Of a stretch of 49,075 bases of DNA, positions 16,870 through 24,657 are shown one piece after another. The position numbers were made by a program, and so were the translations under genes. Source of the stretch: Anaerolineales bacterium UBA2317 (lineage in GTDB: Bacteria; Chloroflexota; Anaerolineae; Anaerolineales; Villigracilaceae); assembly GCA_002345215.1 (NCBI GenBank), contig DDVH01000043.1, positions 65,932 to 115,006 of the forward strand. The letters are read 5' to 3'. Position 1 is the first letter of the stretch. Each line of letters begins with the position of its first letter. The notes beneath the pieces were generated by a model. It was not told the origin of the DNA. It did no database searches and saw nothing but the letters and a program-made list of their open reading frames with translations.

Positions 16870-17595
16870 TTACTTTCTCGCCATGTATGCTAAATATAAT
16901 GCAACAGAACCCGCCACTGCCGCATTGAGTGATTCGATTTTGCCTTGCATCGGAAGTTTCAAGACGATGTCACATTTTTTGCGTGTGAGTTCATGCAGAC
17001 CTTCACCCTCTGACCCTACGACTAAACCCACAGCGCCTCTTACATGACGTGAACCTGATTCCATTTCCATTCCGCTTTGATCTAATCCCACAACCCACAC
17101 TTCGTTATCTTTCAACGCATCAATGGCTTGAGACAAATTAGATTGTGCAATCAACATGTGTTCACTCGCTCCAGACGAAGCATTGACTACAGCAGGTGTC
17201 ACTTCTACACTTCTTGCTAACGGAATAATAATTCCATGTACACCAACGGCTTCGGCAGTCCGAATCAATGTGCCAAAATTTTGTGGGTCTTGCAAAGAAT
17301 CAAGAATCAAAACAAAAGGCAATTCTTCTTTTACATTTTCTAAAATTTCAATTACATCTGAATACGGATATTTTCCAACTTCCGCAACAATCCCTTGATT
17401 GTTCTGATGAATCTTATCCAGCTTCGTTCGCGGCACACGATTGACTTTTATTTTCTGTTCTTTTGCCAAATTCAAAATCTCAGCCAGTTTGCCTTTCTCT
17501 TGTACACCTTCGGCAATTTCAATCGAGAAAATTTGTCTGCGCTTAGCGACGATGGCTTCGTACACAGCATTGCGGGAGTAAATATATTCTTTCAT
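16870..17595 (-). CDS. rlmB: 23S rRNA 2'-O-methyltransferase, RlmB/SpoU family
   Basis: SAM-dependent SPOUT-fold RNA ribose methyltransferase; RlmB modifies G2251 of 23S rRNA. 241 aa. The N-terminal substrate-binding region has YSRNAVYEAIVA, then motif 1 LDSLQDPQNFGTLIRTAEAVG, motif 2 LVVGSEGEGLHELTRKKCD, and motif 3 KLPMQGKIESLNAAVAGSVAL. These are the three SpoU motifs that form the knot. TrmH/RlmB assignment within the family rests on the N-terminal domain and is not absolute. A palindromic repeat sits 28 bp upstream of its ATG. Confidence 0.9.
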   Translation of the reverse strand: MKEYIYSRNAVYEAIVAKRRQIFSIEIAEGVQEKGKLAEILNLAKEQKIKVNRVPRTKLDKIHQNNQGIVAEVGKYPYSDVIEILENVKEELPFVLILDSLQDPQNFGTLIRTAEAVGVHGIIIPLARSVEVTPAVVNASSGASEHMLIAQSNLSQAIDALKDNEVWVVGLDQSGMEMESGSRHVRGAVGLVVGSEGEGLHELTRKKCDIVLKLPMQGKIESLNAAVAGSVALYLAYMARK

Positions 17596-17622
17596 ATATC
17601 CCCGATTTTACTTGATAAAAAT

Positions 17623-17650
17623 GTAGGGGCGAGGCATGCCTCGCCCCTAC
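17623..17650. repeat. Perfect 28-bp palindromic element, intergenic copy
   Basis: The half-site is GTAGGGGCGAGGCA, and the two halves are perfect reverse complements. It lies between cysS and rlmB (both minus) and is the same family as the two copies inside the kinase-like gene. Confidence 0.9.
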
Positions 17651-17657
17651 GAAAATC

Positions 17658-19046
17658 TTAACTCCACTTCCAAGTCGTGCCGTCTTTGCTATCTTCAATC
17701 GTCACGCCCATTTCTTTCAGTTGGTCGCGGATTTCATCGGAACGTTTCCAATTTTTTTGTTTTCTAGCTTCATTGCGTTCTGCAATCAAAGCATTGACTT
17801 CGGCATCTTTTTCGCTTGAGCCAGTCTTTTTGGCGAGAGTCAAACCAAGCACATTAGCCAATTCTTTGAAAGTATCTTGTGCAGGTTTGAGTTGGTCATT
17901 GGTTGCAGAATTATCTCGTGCAGTGTTAATCGCTTTGACCAATTCAAATAATGCCGCGACTGCACCAGCGGTGTTGAAGTCATTATCCATGGCTTCGGTG
18001 AAATTCTTTTTTGCGGATTCAATGGATGCAGACAATGAGTCAGAGTTATATCCAGTTGCCGAAGCAGAAGCAGGCTTCAATGCAGATTTGAGACGTTCTA
18101 CATTTCGTTCAGCGGCATCGAGAGTCTCATCATTGAACATCAATGGGGCGCGATAAGTTCCATTCAGAACCAACATGCGCATTACATCGGCAGAGCGGGT
18201 GGATAAAAATTCTTTGATGCTAACGATGTTACCCAGCGACTTCGACATTTTTTCGCCGCCGAGTTGTAACATGCCGTTGTGAATCCAATAACGCGAAAAT
18301 TCTTTGCCAGTATAACTTTCGGTTTGAGCAATTTCATTTTCATGATGTGGGAAAATTAAATCATTGCCACCGCCATGAATATCAATTTGTTCACCGAGTT
18401 CAGCAAGATTCATTGCCGAACATTCAATGTGCCAACCCGGGCGACCTTTGCCCCAAGGACTTTCCCAAAAAATTTCGCCTTCTTTTGCGGCTTTCCATAA
18501 AGCGAAATCCATTGGATGATTTTTGGCTTCTTCAACTTCAATGCGTGCGCCTGCTTGCATATCGTCAAGCTTTCTGCCAGAAAGTCTGCCATAATCTTCA
18601 TCACTGGTGACACTGAAATAAACATCACCATTGGGTGCGGCATACGCGGCTTCCTTTTGAATCAAGCCTTCGATGAATTTGATAATCAAAGGCATGGTTT
18701 TACTGACTTGAGGATTCGCTGTAGCAGGCAATACGTTTAGATTTTTTAAATCGTTAGCATAATCGTCAATATACCTTTGTGAAAGTTTTAGAGGTTCTTC
18801 ACCAAGTTGTTTGGCACGATTGATAATCTTGTCATCCACATCGGTATAGTTCATGACGAACTTGACTTCATAATTTTTGTAAATAAGATAACGACGAATA
18901 ATGTCAAACACAATCGCAGACATAGCATGACCTACATGCGCGTCGTTGTAAACGGTCACACCGCAGACATACATTTTCACTAAATTGGGTTCAAGCGTTT
19001 GAAATTCTTCGGTCTTGCGGGTGAGTGTGTTGTAAATTTTTAGCAT
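17658..19046 (-). CDS. cysS: Cysteinyl-tRNA synthetase
   Basis: Class I aminoacyl-tRNA synthetase charging tRNA-Cys. 462 aa, normal length. YVCGVTVYNDAHVGHAMS holds the zinc Cys and HIGH-like motif near residue 27-40. WHIECSAM and GGNDLIFPHHENE provide the other zinc ligands. The KMSKS loop is GEKMSKSLGN, and the C-terminal helical and anticodon regions end with IRDQLKEMGVTIEDS. Complete. The next minus gene, rlmB, starts 63 bp downstream beyond a palindromic repeat. Confidence 0.97.
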   Translation of the reverse strand: MLKIYNTLTRKTEEFQTLEPNLVKMYVCGVTVYNDAHVGHAMSAIVFDIIRRYLIYKNYEVKFVMNYTDVDDKIINRAKQLGEEPLKLSQRYIDDYANDLKNLNVLPATANPQVSKTMPLIIKFIEGLIQKEAAYAAPNGDVYFSVTSDEDYGRLSGRKLDDMQAGARIEVEEAKNHPMDFALWKAAKEGEIFWESPWGKGRPGWHIECSAMNLAELGEQIDIHGGGNDLIFPHHENEIAQTESYTGKEFSRYWIHNGMLQLGGEKMSKSLGNIVSIKEFLSTRSADVMRMLVLNGTYRAPLMFNDETLDAAERNVERLKSALKPASASATGYNSDSLSASIESAKKNFTEAMDNDFNTAGAVAALFELVKAINTARDNSATNDQLKPAQDTFKELANVLGLTLAKKTGSSEKDAEVNALIAERNEARKQKNWKRSDEIRDQLKEMGVTIEDSKDGTTWKWS

Positions 19047-19073
19047 TTTTATTTACCATGAAGTTTTTTAGTT

Positions 19074-19159
19074 TGTCACCCTGAGCGATAGCGAAGGGTC
19101 TCTTAGATAATCGTAGAGATTCTTCGCCACAAAGAGCAAGAACGTGGCTTAGAATGACA
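19074..19159 (-). repeat. 86-bp inverted-repeat-ended dispersed element, copy 2 (inverted)
   Basis: Reverse-oriented copy of the element at 1588-1672. Shared blocks include TGTGGCGAAGAATCTC, GAGACCCTTCG and CAGGGTGACA. It lies in the 193-bp intergenic space upstream of cysS. Confidence 0.8.
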
Positions 19160-19189
19160 TGTGAAAGTTTGTGAAATTATAAAACAAAA

Positions 19190-19210
19190 CAGGGTGTATT
19201 TTACACCCTG
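19190..19210 (-). terminator. Intrinsic terminator of the PIN/TRAM gene
   Basis: A 9-bp stem CAGGGTGTA / TACACCCTG with a 3-nt loop is followed on the minus strand by TTTTGTTTTA. It sits 30 bp past the stop of the gene at 19240-20316. Confidence 0.8.
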
Positions 19211-19213
19211 TTC

Positions 19214-19230
19214 ACTGAACACTGATTACT
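19214..19230. repeat. 17-bp dispersed word, second copy
   Basis: ACTGAACACTGATTACT, identical to 848-864. Here too it is followed by another degenerate unit (CGTTACTGATTACT), just outside the PIN/TRAM stop codon. Confidence 0.6.
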
Positions 19231-19239
19231 CGTTACTGA

Positions 19240-20316
19240 TTACTTCTTATTCCTTCTCGCTTGTTCTTCATCCACACGCCCGAAAATCATTTTTCCAGCG
19301 GCGGTTTGCAAAACTTTCGTAATATTCACTTCCATATATTCGCCGATGTAATCTTTACCATTTTCAACGACGACCATTGTGCCGTCTTCCATGTACCCCA
19401 CACCTTGACCTGCTTCCTTGCCTTCTTGCATGATGTTAATCCGCAAGCCTTCGCCGGGTAACACAACTGATTTAACTGCATTCGCTAATTCATTGATGTT
19501 CAAAACGGTCACACCTTGTAATTCGGCAATGCGATTCAAATTATAGTCATTGGTCAATACTGGACTCTTGAGTTGTTTTCCAAGCACAATTAATTTATCG
19601 TCAACTTCACGTACACCATCTACATTGATATCTGAAATACGCACCAACACGTTTGGTAATTTTTGTAATTCAGCTAACACTTCCATGCCACGTCGTCCGC
19701 GTTGACGTCGCTGACCATCCGGTGAATCAGCAATATATTGCAACTCATTCAACACAAAGCGCGGAATCAGAAGCGTGCCGGGCAAAAATCCAGTTTTCGC
19801 AATGTCAGCCACACGCCCATCAATAATCACGCTGGTATCTAAAAGAATATTGCGATTTAAATTGCTCCACGAGGAAGAACTGCCACCCTCACCGCGTCCA
19901 CTTAAACTACCAAGCAAACCCATAATGTCACCTTGGCGCATCACAAAAAGTGAAACACCAAAATATGAAAAGACAAGAACACCAATAAAAGGAAGAATCT
20001 CACCAAATGGTGCGGGCAACATCGAAAGTGGAAATGCAAGCAAAGCCGCAATTAACAAACCAACCACTAAACCAGTTAAACCTGCAAACAAACTTTCAGC
20101 CGCTAATCTGCCGAGGATTCCCCGTAATGTACGCGCTGGACGAGTCGTAAAGTATGGCGTCAGAATCAAGCCTGCTAATGCACCGACCAAGCCAAACGTA
20201 AGTGTGGTGCGAACAGCATCATCCGGTGTAAAACGAGAGATGTCAAATCCCCAATATCCACCTGCTATTGCCAAAACAAACATCCCGATAATTCGTAAAA
20301 TAAATTCAAAACTCAT
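19240..20316 (-). CDS. PIN/TRAM-domain integral membrane protein (YacL-like)
   Basis: 358 aa. Residues 1-125 hold four hydrophobic segments. A PIN nuclease-like domain follows with NILLDTSVIIDGRVADIA (acidic residues Asp at start of the fold), PRFVLNELQYIAD and VDDKLIVLGKQLKSPVLTNDYN. The C-terminal TRAM domain includes NIMQEGKEAGQGVGYMEDGT and ends EVNITKVLQTAAGKMIFGR. YacL-type proteins have this exact order; the conserved Asp residues suggest RNase activity at the membrane. SD TAGGAG precedes the ATG. Biological role of the family is not well defined. Confidence 0.93.
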   Translation of the reverse strand: MSFEFILRIIGMFVLAIAGGYWGFDISRFTPDDAVRTTLTFGLVGALAGLILTPYFTTRPARTLRGILGRLAAESLFAGLTGLVVGLLIAALLAFPLSMLPAPFGEILPFIGVLVFSYFGVSLFVMRQGDIMGLLGSLSGRGEGGSSSSWSNLNRNILLDTSVIIDGRVADIAKTGFLPGTLLIPRFVLNELQYIADSPDGQRRQRGRRGMEVLAELQKLPNVLVRISDINVDGVREVDDKLIVLGKQLKSPVLTNDYNLNRIAELQGVTVLNINELANAVKSVVLPGEGLRINIMQEGKEAGQGVGYMEDGTMVVVENGKDYIGEYMEVNITKVLQTAAGKMIFGRVDEEQARRNKK

Positions 20317-20403
20317 GAATAACTCCTACAGAATAAATGATTTATCATCATAGCACGCCTGATAATGCAAGTCAAATTGAAATAGGTATTTTAATAAAAT
20401 TGT

Positions 20404-20409
20404 TATAAT
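20404..20409 (+). promoter_or_regulatory. -10 box of moaA
   Basis: TATAAT lies 21 nt upstream of the moaA ATG, giving a short leader of about 14 nt that includes AAAGAAA as the only possible SD. No molybdenum-cofactor riboswitch could fit. Confidence 0.5.
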
Positions 20410-20430
20410 CCGAAAGTACTATTAAAGAAA

Positions 20431-21432
20431 ATGAACCTTTACGATTCTCTTAACCGCCCCTTACGTGACCTGCGAATTTCTGTAACAGATCGTTGCAATT
20501 TTCGTTGCGTCTATTGTATGCCCAAAGAAGTATTTGGGTCAGATTATCCATATCTAAAACGTGAGCAAATTTTAACCTTTGAAGAAATTACACAGCTAGC
20601 AAAAATTTTTGTAAAACATGGCGTGAAAAAAATTAGATTAACTGGAGGCGAACCATTAGTCCGCAAAGGTGTGCCAAATCTGATTCAAATGCTCGCTTCA
20701 ATACCTGACCTCGACCTGACTCTCACCACCAACGGTTCTCTACTCGTGCAACAGGGTCAAGCTTTGAAAGATGCTGGCTTGACGCGTGTGACTGTTAGTT
20801 TAGATTCATTAGATGATGATATCTTCAAAGCCATGAACGACGTAGATTATCCCGTTGCAAAAGTCATCGAAGGCATGGACTTTGCACATTCCATTGGGTT
20901 GCCTGTCAAAGTAAACATGGTCGTCAAACGTGGCGTGAATGAACAAAGCATTTTGCCAATGGCAAAATTTTTCCGTGAACGAAAATATATTTTGCGCTTC
21001 ATCGAATACATGGATGTTGGGCATACCAATGGCTGGCGCATGGATGATGTCGTCTCTGCCAAAGAAATTGTAGGCTTGATCAATGCCGAAATGCCATTAG
21101 AACCTGTTGACCCGAATTATCGAGGCGAAGTTGCTGAACGTTGGAAATATCAAGATGGCGGTGGAGAAATCGGTGTAATTGCATCTGTCACGCAAGCCTT
21201 TTGTCGAGATTGTAATCGCGCGCGTTTATCTGCTGAAGGAAAGTTATACACTTGTTTGTTTGCCATTAAAGGACATGACTTGCGGGAATTGATTCGCAAC
21301 GGTGCAAGTAATGATGAAATCTCTGAAAAAATTTCTCAAGTATGGCACAAACGAGCTGATAGATATTCTGAAATTCGTTCTGAAAATACCATTCCACTTC
21401 CGAAAGTTGAAATGTCTCACATTGGTGGATAA
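20431..21432 (+). CDS. moaA: GTP 3',8-cyclase, molybdenum cofactor biosynthesis
   Basis: Radical-SAM enzyme that rearranges GTP in the first step of molybdopterin synthesis. The N-terminal cluster ligands are C22, C26 and C29 in DRCNFRCVYC. The SAM-binding TGGEPLVRKG follows. The C-terminal second [4Fe-4S] cluster is in FCRDCNRARLSAEGKLYTCLF. The protein ends with the conserved Gly-Gly (HIGG) needed for interaction with the cyclase cycle. 333 aa, complete. No other moa/moe gene is nearby, so the rest of the pathway is elsewhere. Confidence 0.97.
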   Translation: MNLYDSLNRPLRDLRISVTDRCNFRCVYCMPKEVFGSDYPYLKREQILTFEEITQLAKIFVKHGVKKIRLTGGEPLVRKGVPNLIQMLASIPDLDLTLTTNGSLLVQQGQALKDAGLTRVTVSLDSLDDDIFKAMNDVDYPVAKVIEGMDFAHSIGLPVKVNMVVKRGVNEQSILPMAKFFRERKYILRFIEYMDVGHTNGWRMDDVVSAKEIVGLINAEMPLEPVDPNYRGEVAERWKYQDGGGEIGVIASVTQAFCRDCNRARLSAEGKLYTCLFAIKGHDLRELIRNGASNDEISEKISQVWHKRADRYSEIRSENTIPLPKVEMSHIGG

Positions 21433-21455
21433 AAATAAATTACAAAGTAGCAACC

Positions 21456-22169
21456 ATGAAAAAAATAAAAGCCATCCTCTTTGATCTTGACGGTACTTTA
21501 CGACTCACAACCCCATCGGGTGGGAAAGTTTTTGTAGAGTATTTACAAACTCATAACATCACTTTTTCACAAGAACAAATTTTATTTGCTGAGCGATGGG
21601 AACATTTTTATTTTGCTAACTCGCCACAAATTACACAAGATGCCCAAACCTTCAAAGACGATAGCAAAGGATTTTGGGTCAATTATTCAAAACGGCGATT
21701 AATGGCATTGAAACTTTCTGAATCTCATGCGCATGAATTGGCTCCGCATGTTTCAAATCACATGAGCGAAGCATACAAACCACAAGTGGTCGTGCCAGAA
21801 GAAATTCCATCTGTGCTTAATTCATTAAGAGAATCAGGTTACACCTTAGGCGTGGTTTCGAACCGTGAAACTCCATTCCAAAATGAATTGGATGAAATGA
21901 ATCTCACCAGTTACTTTGACTTTTTACTTGCGGCAGGTGAAGTGGGTGCATTCAAGCCAGATGCGAGAGTATTTCATCATGCTTTGCAAATTTCCAAAAC
22001 ACAAGCCGATGAAACTATGTACATTGGTGACAATTATTTTGCTGATATTATCGGTTCAAATAACGCAGGTCTTATGCCTGTGTTATACGACCCAACAGGT
22101 TTGTTCCCAGAAGCGCCAGATTGCCACATCATTCAGTCGTTTAATCAATTAAATGATTTGTTGAAATAA
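21456..22169 (+). CDS. HAD-superfamily hydrolase (phosphatase-like)
   Basis: 237-aa cytosolic HAD enzyme with all four motifs: I ILFDLDGTLRL (nucleophile and acid Asp), II VVSNRE, III with the conserved Lys-Pro-Asp near AFKPDARVF, and IV YIGDNYFADIIGSNNAG. A helical cap domain lies between motifs I and II. Phosphoglycolate-phosphatase or nucleotidase-like activity is likely; the substrate is not deducible. It follows moaA by 23 bp and may be co-transcribed. A strong terminator ends it. Confidence 0.9.
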   Translation: MKKIKAILFDLDGTLRLTTPSGGKVFVEYLQTHNITFSQEQILFAERWEHFYFANSPQITQDAQTFKDDSKGFWVNYSKRRLMALKLSESHAHELAPHVSNHMSEAYKPQVVVPEEIPSVLNSLRESGYTLGVVSNRETPFQNELDEMNLTSYFDFLLAAGEVGAFKPDARVFHHALQISKTQADETMYIGDNYFADIIGSNNAGLMPVLYDPTGLFPEAPDCHIIQSFNQLNDLLK

Positions 22170-22198
22170 AAAAGACGGTGGTTTATCCACCGTCTTTT
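22170..22198. terminator. Bidirectional intrinsic terminator
   Basis: A 12-bp stem AAAAGACGGTGG / CCACCGTCTTTT with a 5-nt loop, between the convergent HAD and aminotransferase genes. Confidence 0.92.
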
Positions 22199-22206
22199 GC
22201 TAACCG

Positions 22207-23445
22207 CTACTTATGTCCATTCTTCACAAACGCTTCTTTCAACGTCTCGCCTAATCTTGCGATTCCTTCTCGTATCACATCTGGAGATGAATATGAGAAA
22301 TTCATTCTCATTGTATTGTTATTTCCGCCATTGGGGTGAAATGAAGCGCCCGGCACAAAGGCAACTTTCTTTTCAATTGCAAGTTTCAAAATCTCAGCAG
22401 TATCTATGCCTTGTGGCAGGGTTCCCCACAAAAACATACCGCCCAAAGGTTTTTTCCATTGCATTTCAGATGGGAAAATTTCTTCCATCATTTCTAACAT
22501 CACATCACGGCGTTCTTTATAGACCGAACGAATCACTTTTACATGCTCATCTAAAAAGCCGCCTTTGGCAACTTCATACGCCACTTGTTGATTAAATGTG
22601 GATGAATGTAAATCTGCAGCTTGTTTTGCCATGACGAGTTTTTGAATCACGTTCGGAGGCGCAATCACCCAAGCCAATCTCAAACCTGGGGCAAGCAATT
22701 TAGAAAACGTACTCAAATAAATCACATTGCCAGAATATTCACCATCGGTATCATTACGATATTGATTATCCAACATCACTACTGATGAAATATGCTCACC
22801 TTCATAACGTAATTGACCATACGGGTCATCTTCAATAATTGGCACACCGTATTGGTCAGCTAATAGAATTAAACGCTTACGGCGTTCTAAACTCAATGTT
22901 GACCCTGAAGGATTCTGAAAATTGGGCAGAACATATATAAACTTAGGTCCGACGCGAAGCGCTTCTTCCAAATGGTCTGTATCCATGCCATGTTCATCGG
23001 CAGGCACAGTAATATATTGTGCGCCATAGGCATCCCACGCTTGCAATGCCCCTAAATAAGTTGGTGACTCAACCACAATATGGTCACCACGATTGATGAA
23101 CAACCTGCCGAGTAAATCCAATGCTTGTTGAGAACCAGATGTAATTAAAATATTATCAGCAGTGACAGGCACACTAAAACGACTATTACGCTGTGCAATC
23201 ATTTCACGCAACGGTGTATATCCTTCAGATGTGCCGTATTGCAATGCCTGCGGTCCGCGTTCATTCAAAACCAAATTACATGCTTCCTGAAATTCTTTAA
23301 TCGGGAAAACTTCCGGTGCAGGCAAACCACCTGCAAAAGAAATCATATCGGGCTGTTCAGTTAACTTTAACAACTCACGAATTGCAGAAGTTTTCGCTTT
23401 TTGTGCGCGGTGAGCGTAACGATATTCCCAAGGTGTTTTCAGCAT
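22207..23445 (-). CDS. PLP-dependent aminotransferase, class I/II (LysN / 2-aminoadipate-type)
   Basis: 412-aa fold-type I aminotransferase. The N terminus reads MISFAGGLPAPEVFP, the hallmark of the LysN/AAT subgroup. The cofactor site includes ITSGSQQALDLLG, and ESPTYLGALQAW. NFQNPSGSTLS, IIEDDPYGQLRYEG and the Schiff-base lysine in STFSKLLAPGLRLAW complete it. LysN-type enzymes use aminoadipate, leucine or aromatic amino acids; the exact donor is not deducible. The SD TTGAGGAG lies directly after a terminator hairpin and U-tract, so the gene must be read through an attenuator. A Leu/Ile-rich leader peptide upstream suggests branched-chain control. Confidence 0.9.
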   Translation of the reverse strand: MLKTPWEYRYAHRAQKAKTSAIRELLKLTEQPDMISFAGGLPAPEVFPIKEFQEACNLVLNERGPQALQYGTSEGYTPLREMIAQRNSRFSVPVTADNILITSGSQQALDLLGRLFINRGDHIVVESPTYLGALQAWDAYGAQYITVPADEHGMDTDHLEEALRVGPKFIYVLPNFQNPSGSTLSLERRKRLILLADQYGVPIIEDDPYGQLRYEGEHISSVVMLDNQYRNDTDGEYSGNVIYLSTFSKLLAPGLRLAWVIAPPNVIQKLVMAKQAADLHSSTFNQQVAYEVAKGGFLDEHVKVIRSVYKERRDVMLEMMEEIFPSEMQWKKPLGGMFLWGTLPQGIDTAEILKLAIEKKVAFVPGASFHPNGGNNNTMRMNFSYSSPDVIREGIARLGETLKEAFVKNGHK

Positions 23446-23460
23446 TGATACTCCTCAAAT

Positions 23461-23493
23461 AAAAAACCTGATAGGTATGTAGATACCATCAGG
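23461..23493 (-). terminator. Attenuator terminator upstream of the aminotransferase
   Basis: On the minus strand a stem of 6+5 bp with one bulge (CCTGAT..GGTAT pairing with ATACC..ATCAGG) is followed at once by six U, then ATTTGAGGAG and the start codon 10 nt further. A terminator this close to the SD leaves no room for a promoter, so it controls read-through. It could also end the DMT gene transcript, but that lies 250 bp upstream. Confidence 0.75.
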
Positions 23494-23502
23494 TCAACTG
23501 AT
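23488..23502 (-). promoter_or_regulatory. Candidate antiterminator hairpin
   Basis: On the minus strand ATCAG-TTGAC-CTGAT can pair and uses the 5' arm of the terminator, so the two structures exclude each other. The leader-peptide stop codon lies in its loop, and its 5' arm is the last two codons of the leader. Confidence 0.4.
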
Positions 23503-23541
23503 TGATTTTCGTAAAAGAATCCCTGCCAAAAGATTATTCAT
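23494..23541 (-). CDS. Leader peptide, 15 aa, Leu/Ile-rich (putative attenuator)
   Basis: The frame MNNLLAGILLRKSIS is followed by TGA inside the antiterminator loop. Four of fifteen residues are Leu (CTT, TTG, CTT, TTA) and two Ile. A ribosome stalling at the CTT-TTA pair would leave the antiterminator free; one reaching the stop would cover its 5' arm and let the terminator form. A -10-like TAAGAT lies 10 nt before the ATG, so the mRNA would be nearly leaderless. Putative: supported by arrangement only. Confidence 0.4.
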   Translation of the reverse strand: MNNLLAGILLRKSIS

Positions 23542-23551
23542 GGCATTTCTA

Positions 23552-23579
23552 ATCTTACCCCATTTCGCAGAGGATGCAA
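23552..23579 (-). promoter_or_regulatory. Candidate promoter of the attenuator leader
   Basis: On the minus strand TTGCAT, a 16-bp spacer and TAAGAT (each 4 of 6 to consensus), placed so that transcription would start a few nt before the leader-peptide ATG. Confidence 0.35.
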
Positions 23580-23668
23580 CTTAAAAATTAATTTTGCAAA
23601 TCAGATGAAAACCCGCTTCATACTTGACTTCAACTTGATTCTGTTCCAGCAACATTTTCTTCACTCAA

Positions 23669-23730
23669 AGCCACAGAGGTCACAGAGTTATCAGAGAAAA
23701 AACTCAAAGGTCTCTGTGCTCTCTGTGGCT
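23669..23730. repeat. 62-bp inverted-repeat element (CCACAGAG type)
   Basis: AGCCACAGAGGTCACAGAG at 23669-23687 pairs with CTCTGTGCTCTCTGTGGCT at 23712-23730 (17 of 19). The 24-bp centre holds no gene. It resembles short inverted repeats dispersed in many environmental genomes. It lies just past the DMT stop codon and could act as its transcript end. Confidence 0.7.
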
Positions 23731-23745
23731 AATGCTCTTGTTCTT

Positions 23746-24600
23746 TCACCCAAAAACAGCAATCACCATCACACCCGCAAACACAATTACTGACCCGACC
23801 AAACGAATCCCGCCCATTTCTTCTTTTAAGAATCTCCAACCTAAAAACGCCCCAATCACAGCACTGACTTCACGAATCGCGCCGGAATAACTTAATGGCG
23901 CAATGGTGTAAGCAAATAACGCCAACATATATGCGACTAATCCAAGCACACCACCTATCAACAAATATCCTCGATAATTTTTCCACACGCGTTTGAATGG
24001 CTCAATACCGTAACGATTCATTAAATAAGGTGTGGTCACAAATGGAACCATCACAAACATGGATATTCCATACGGCAGTGCAGGTCCATTTTTGACAGCT
24101 GTTCCATCAATAAACGTATAAATTGAAATCACCAATGCAACCGATAAAGCCGTTAAGATACCTTTCAAATGCGGTTTCTCACCTTTATTCTGTAAAAGAG
24201 TTGTTGCACCGATTAAGATAATTCCACCTGTAATCATAGCCAAACCAATATAACCCCCAACTGTCAATTGCTCACGTAAAAAAATCGCTGACCATAACAC
24301 TAACAAAGCAGGTGCCGCTCCACGTGCTATTGGATACACCAACGAAAAATCATGGTCAGTGTATGCAATACATAGCAAAATAAAATAAATGGCTTCTAAC
24401 AACATGCTAGCAATTGCAAATCCCCACATGTGTTGAGGTGGCAAACCAGAATAAAAAAGTATGAAGAAAGAAAAAACTCCGCTTAATATCACTTGCCAGC
24501 CCATGGCAATATATTTTTCTTCTGAACTTTTCAGCAAAAAATTCCACAAGGCATGCATCGTCGCGGATAAGAAAAGCAAAACAAGAGCAAAAATTGGCAT
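23746..24600 (-). CDS. EamA/DMT-family transporter
   Basis: 284-aa inner-membrane permease with ten predicted membrane segments in two five-TM halves: MPIFALVLLFLSATMHALWNFLL (in part) opens the first half, and GPALPYGISMFVMVPFV the second. The tail LRLVG-type VGSVIVFAGVMVIAVFG is typical EamA. Drug/metabolite exporters of this superfamily carry amino acids or metabolites; the substrate is unknown. It is divergent from the DNA methyltransferase, with 57 bp between their starts, and has SD GAGGA. Confidence 0.88.
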   Translation of the reverse strand: MPIFALVLLFLSATMHALWNFLLKSSEEKYIAMGWQVILSGVFSFFILFYSGLPPQHMWGFAIASMLLEAIYFILLCIAYTDHDFSLVYPIARGAAPALLVLWSAIFLREQLTVGGYIGLAMITGGIILIGATTLLQNKGEKPHLKGILTALSVALVISIYTFIDGTAVKNGPALPYGISMFVMVPFVTTPYLMNRYGIEPFKRVWKNYRGYLLIGGVLGLVAYMLALFAYTIAPLSYSGAIREVSAVIGAFLGWRFLKEEMGGIRLVGSVIVFAGVMVIAVFG

Positions 24601-24645
24601 AAATTTATATCCTCACAGCGGGCATGAGTATAACGGAAAATCGTT

Positions 24646-24651
24646 TACAAT
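24646..24651 (+). promoter_or_regulatory. -10 box of the DNA methyltransferase, leaderless type
   Basis: TACAAT followed by 6 nt (CTCAGC) and the ATG at 24658. Identical geometry to the ABC exporter and kinase-like genes. Confidence 0.55.
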
Positions 24652-24657
24652 CTCAGC

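Noticed and set aside
23500..23745. Known metabolite riboswitch or T-box before the aminotransferase
   Set aside because: I could not find a T-box sequence, a lysine riboswitch core or other known aptamer. The leader peptide/terminator model fits better.
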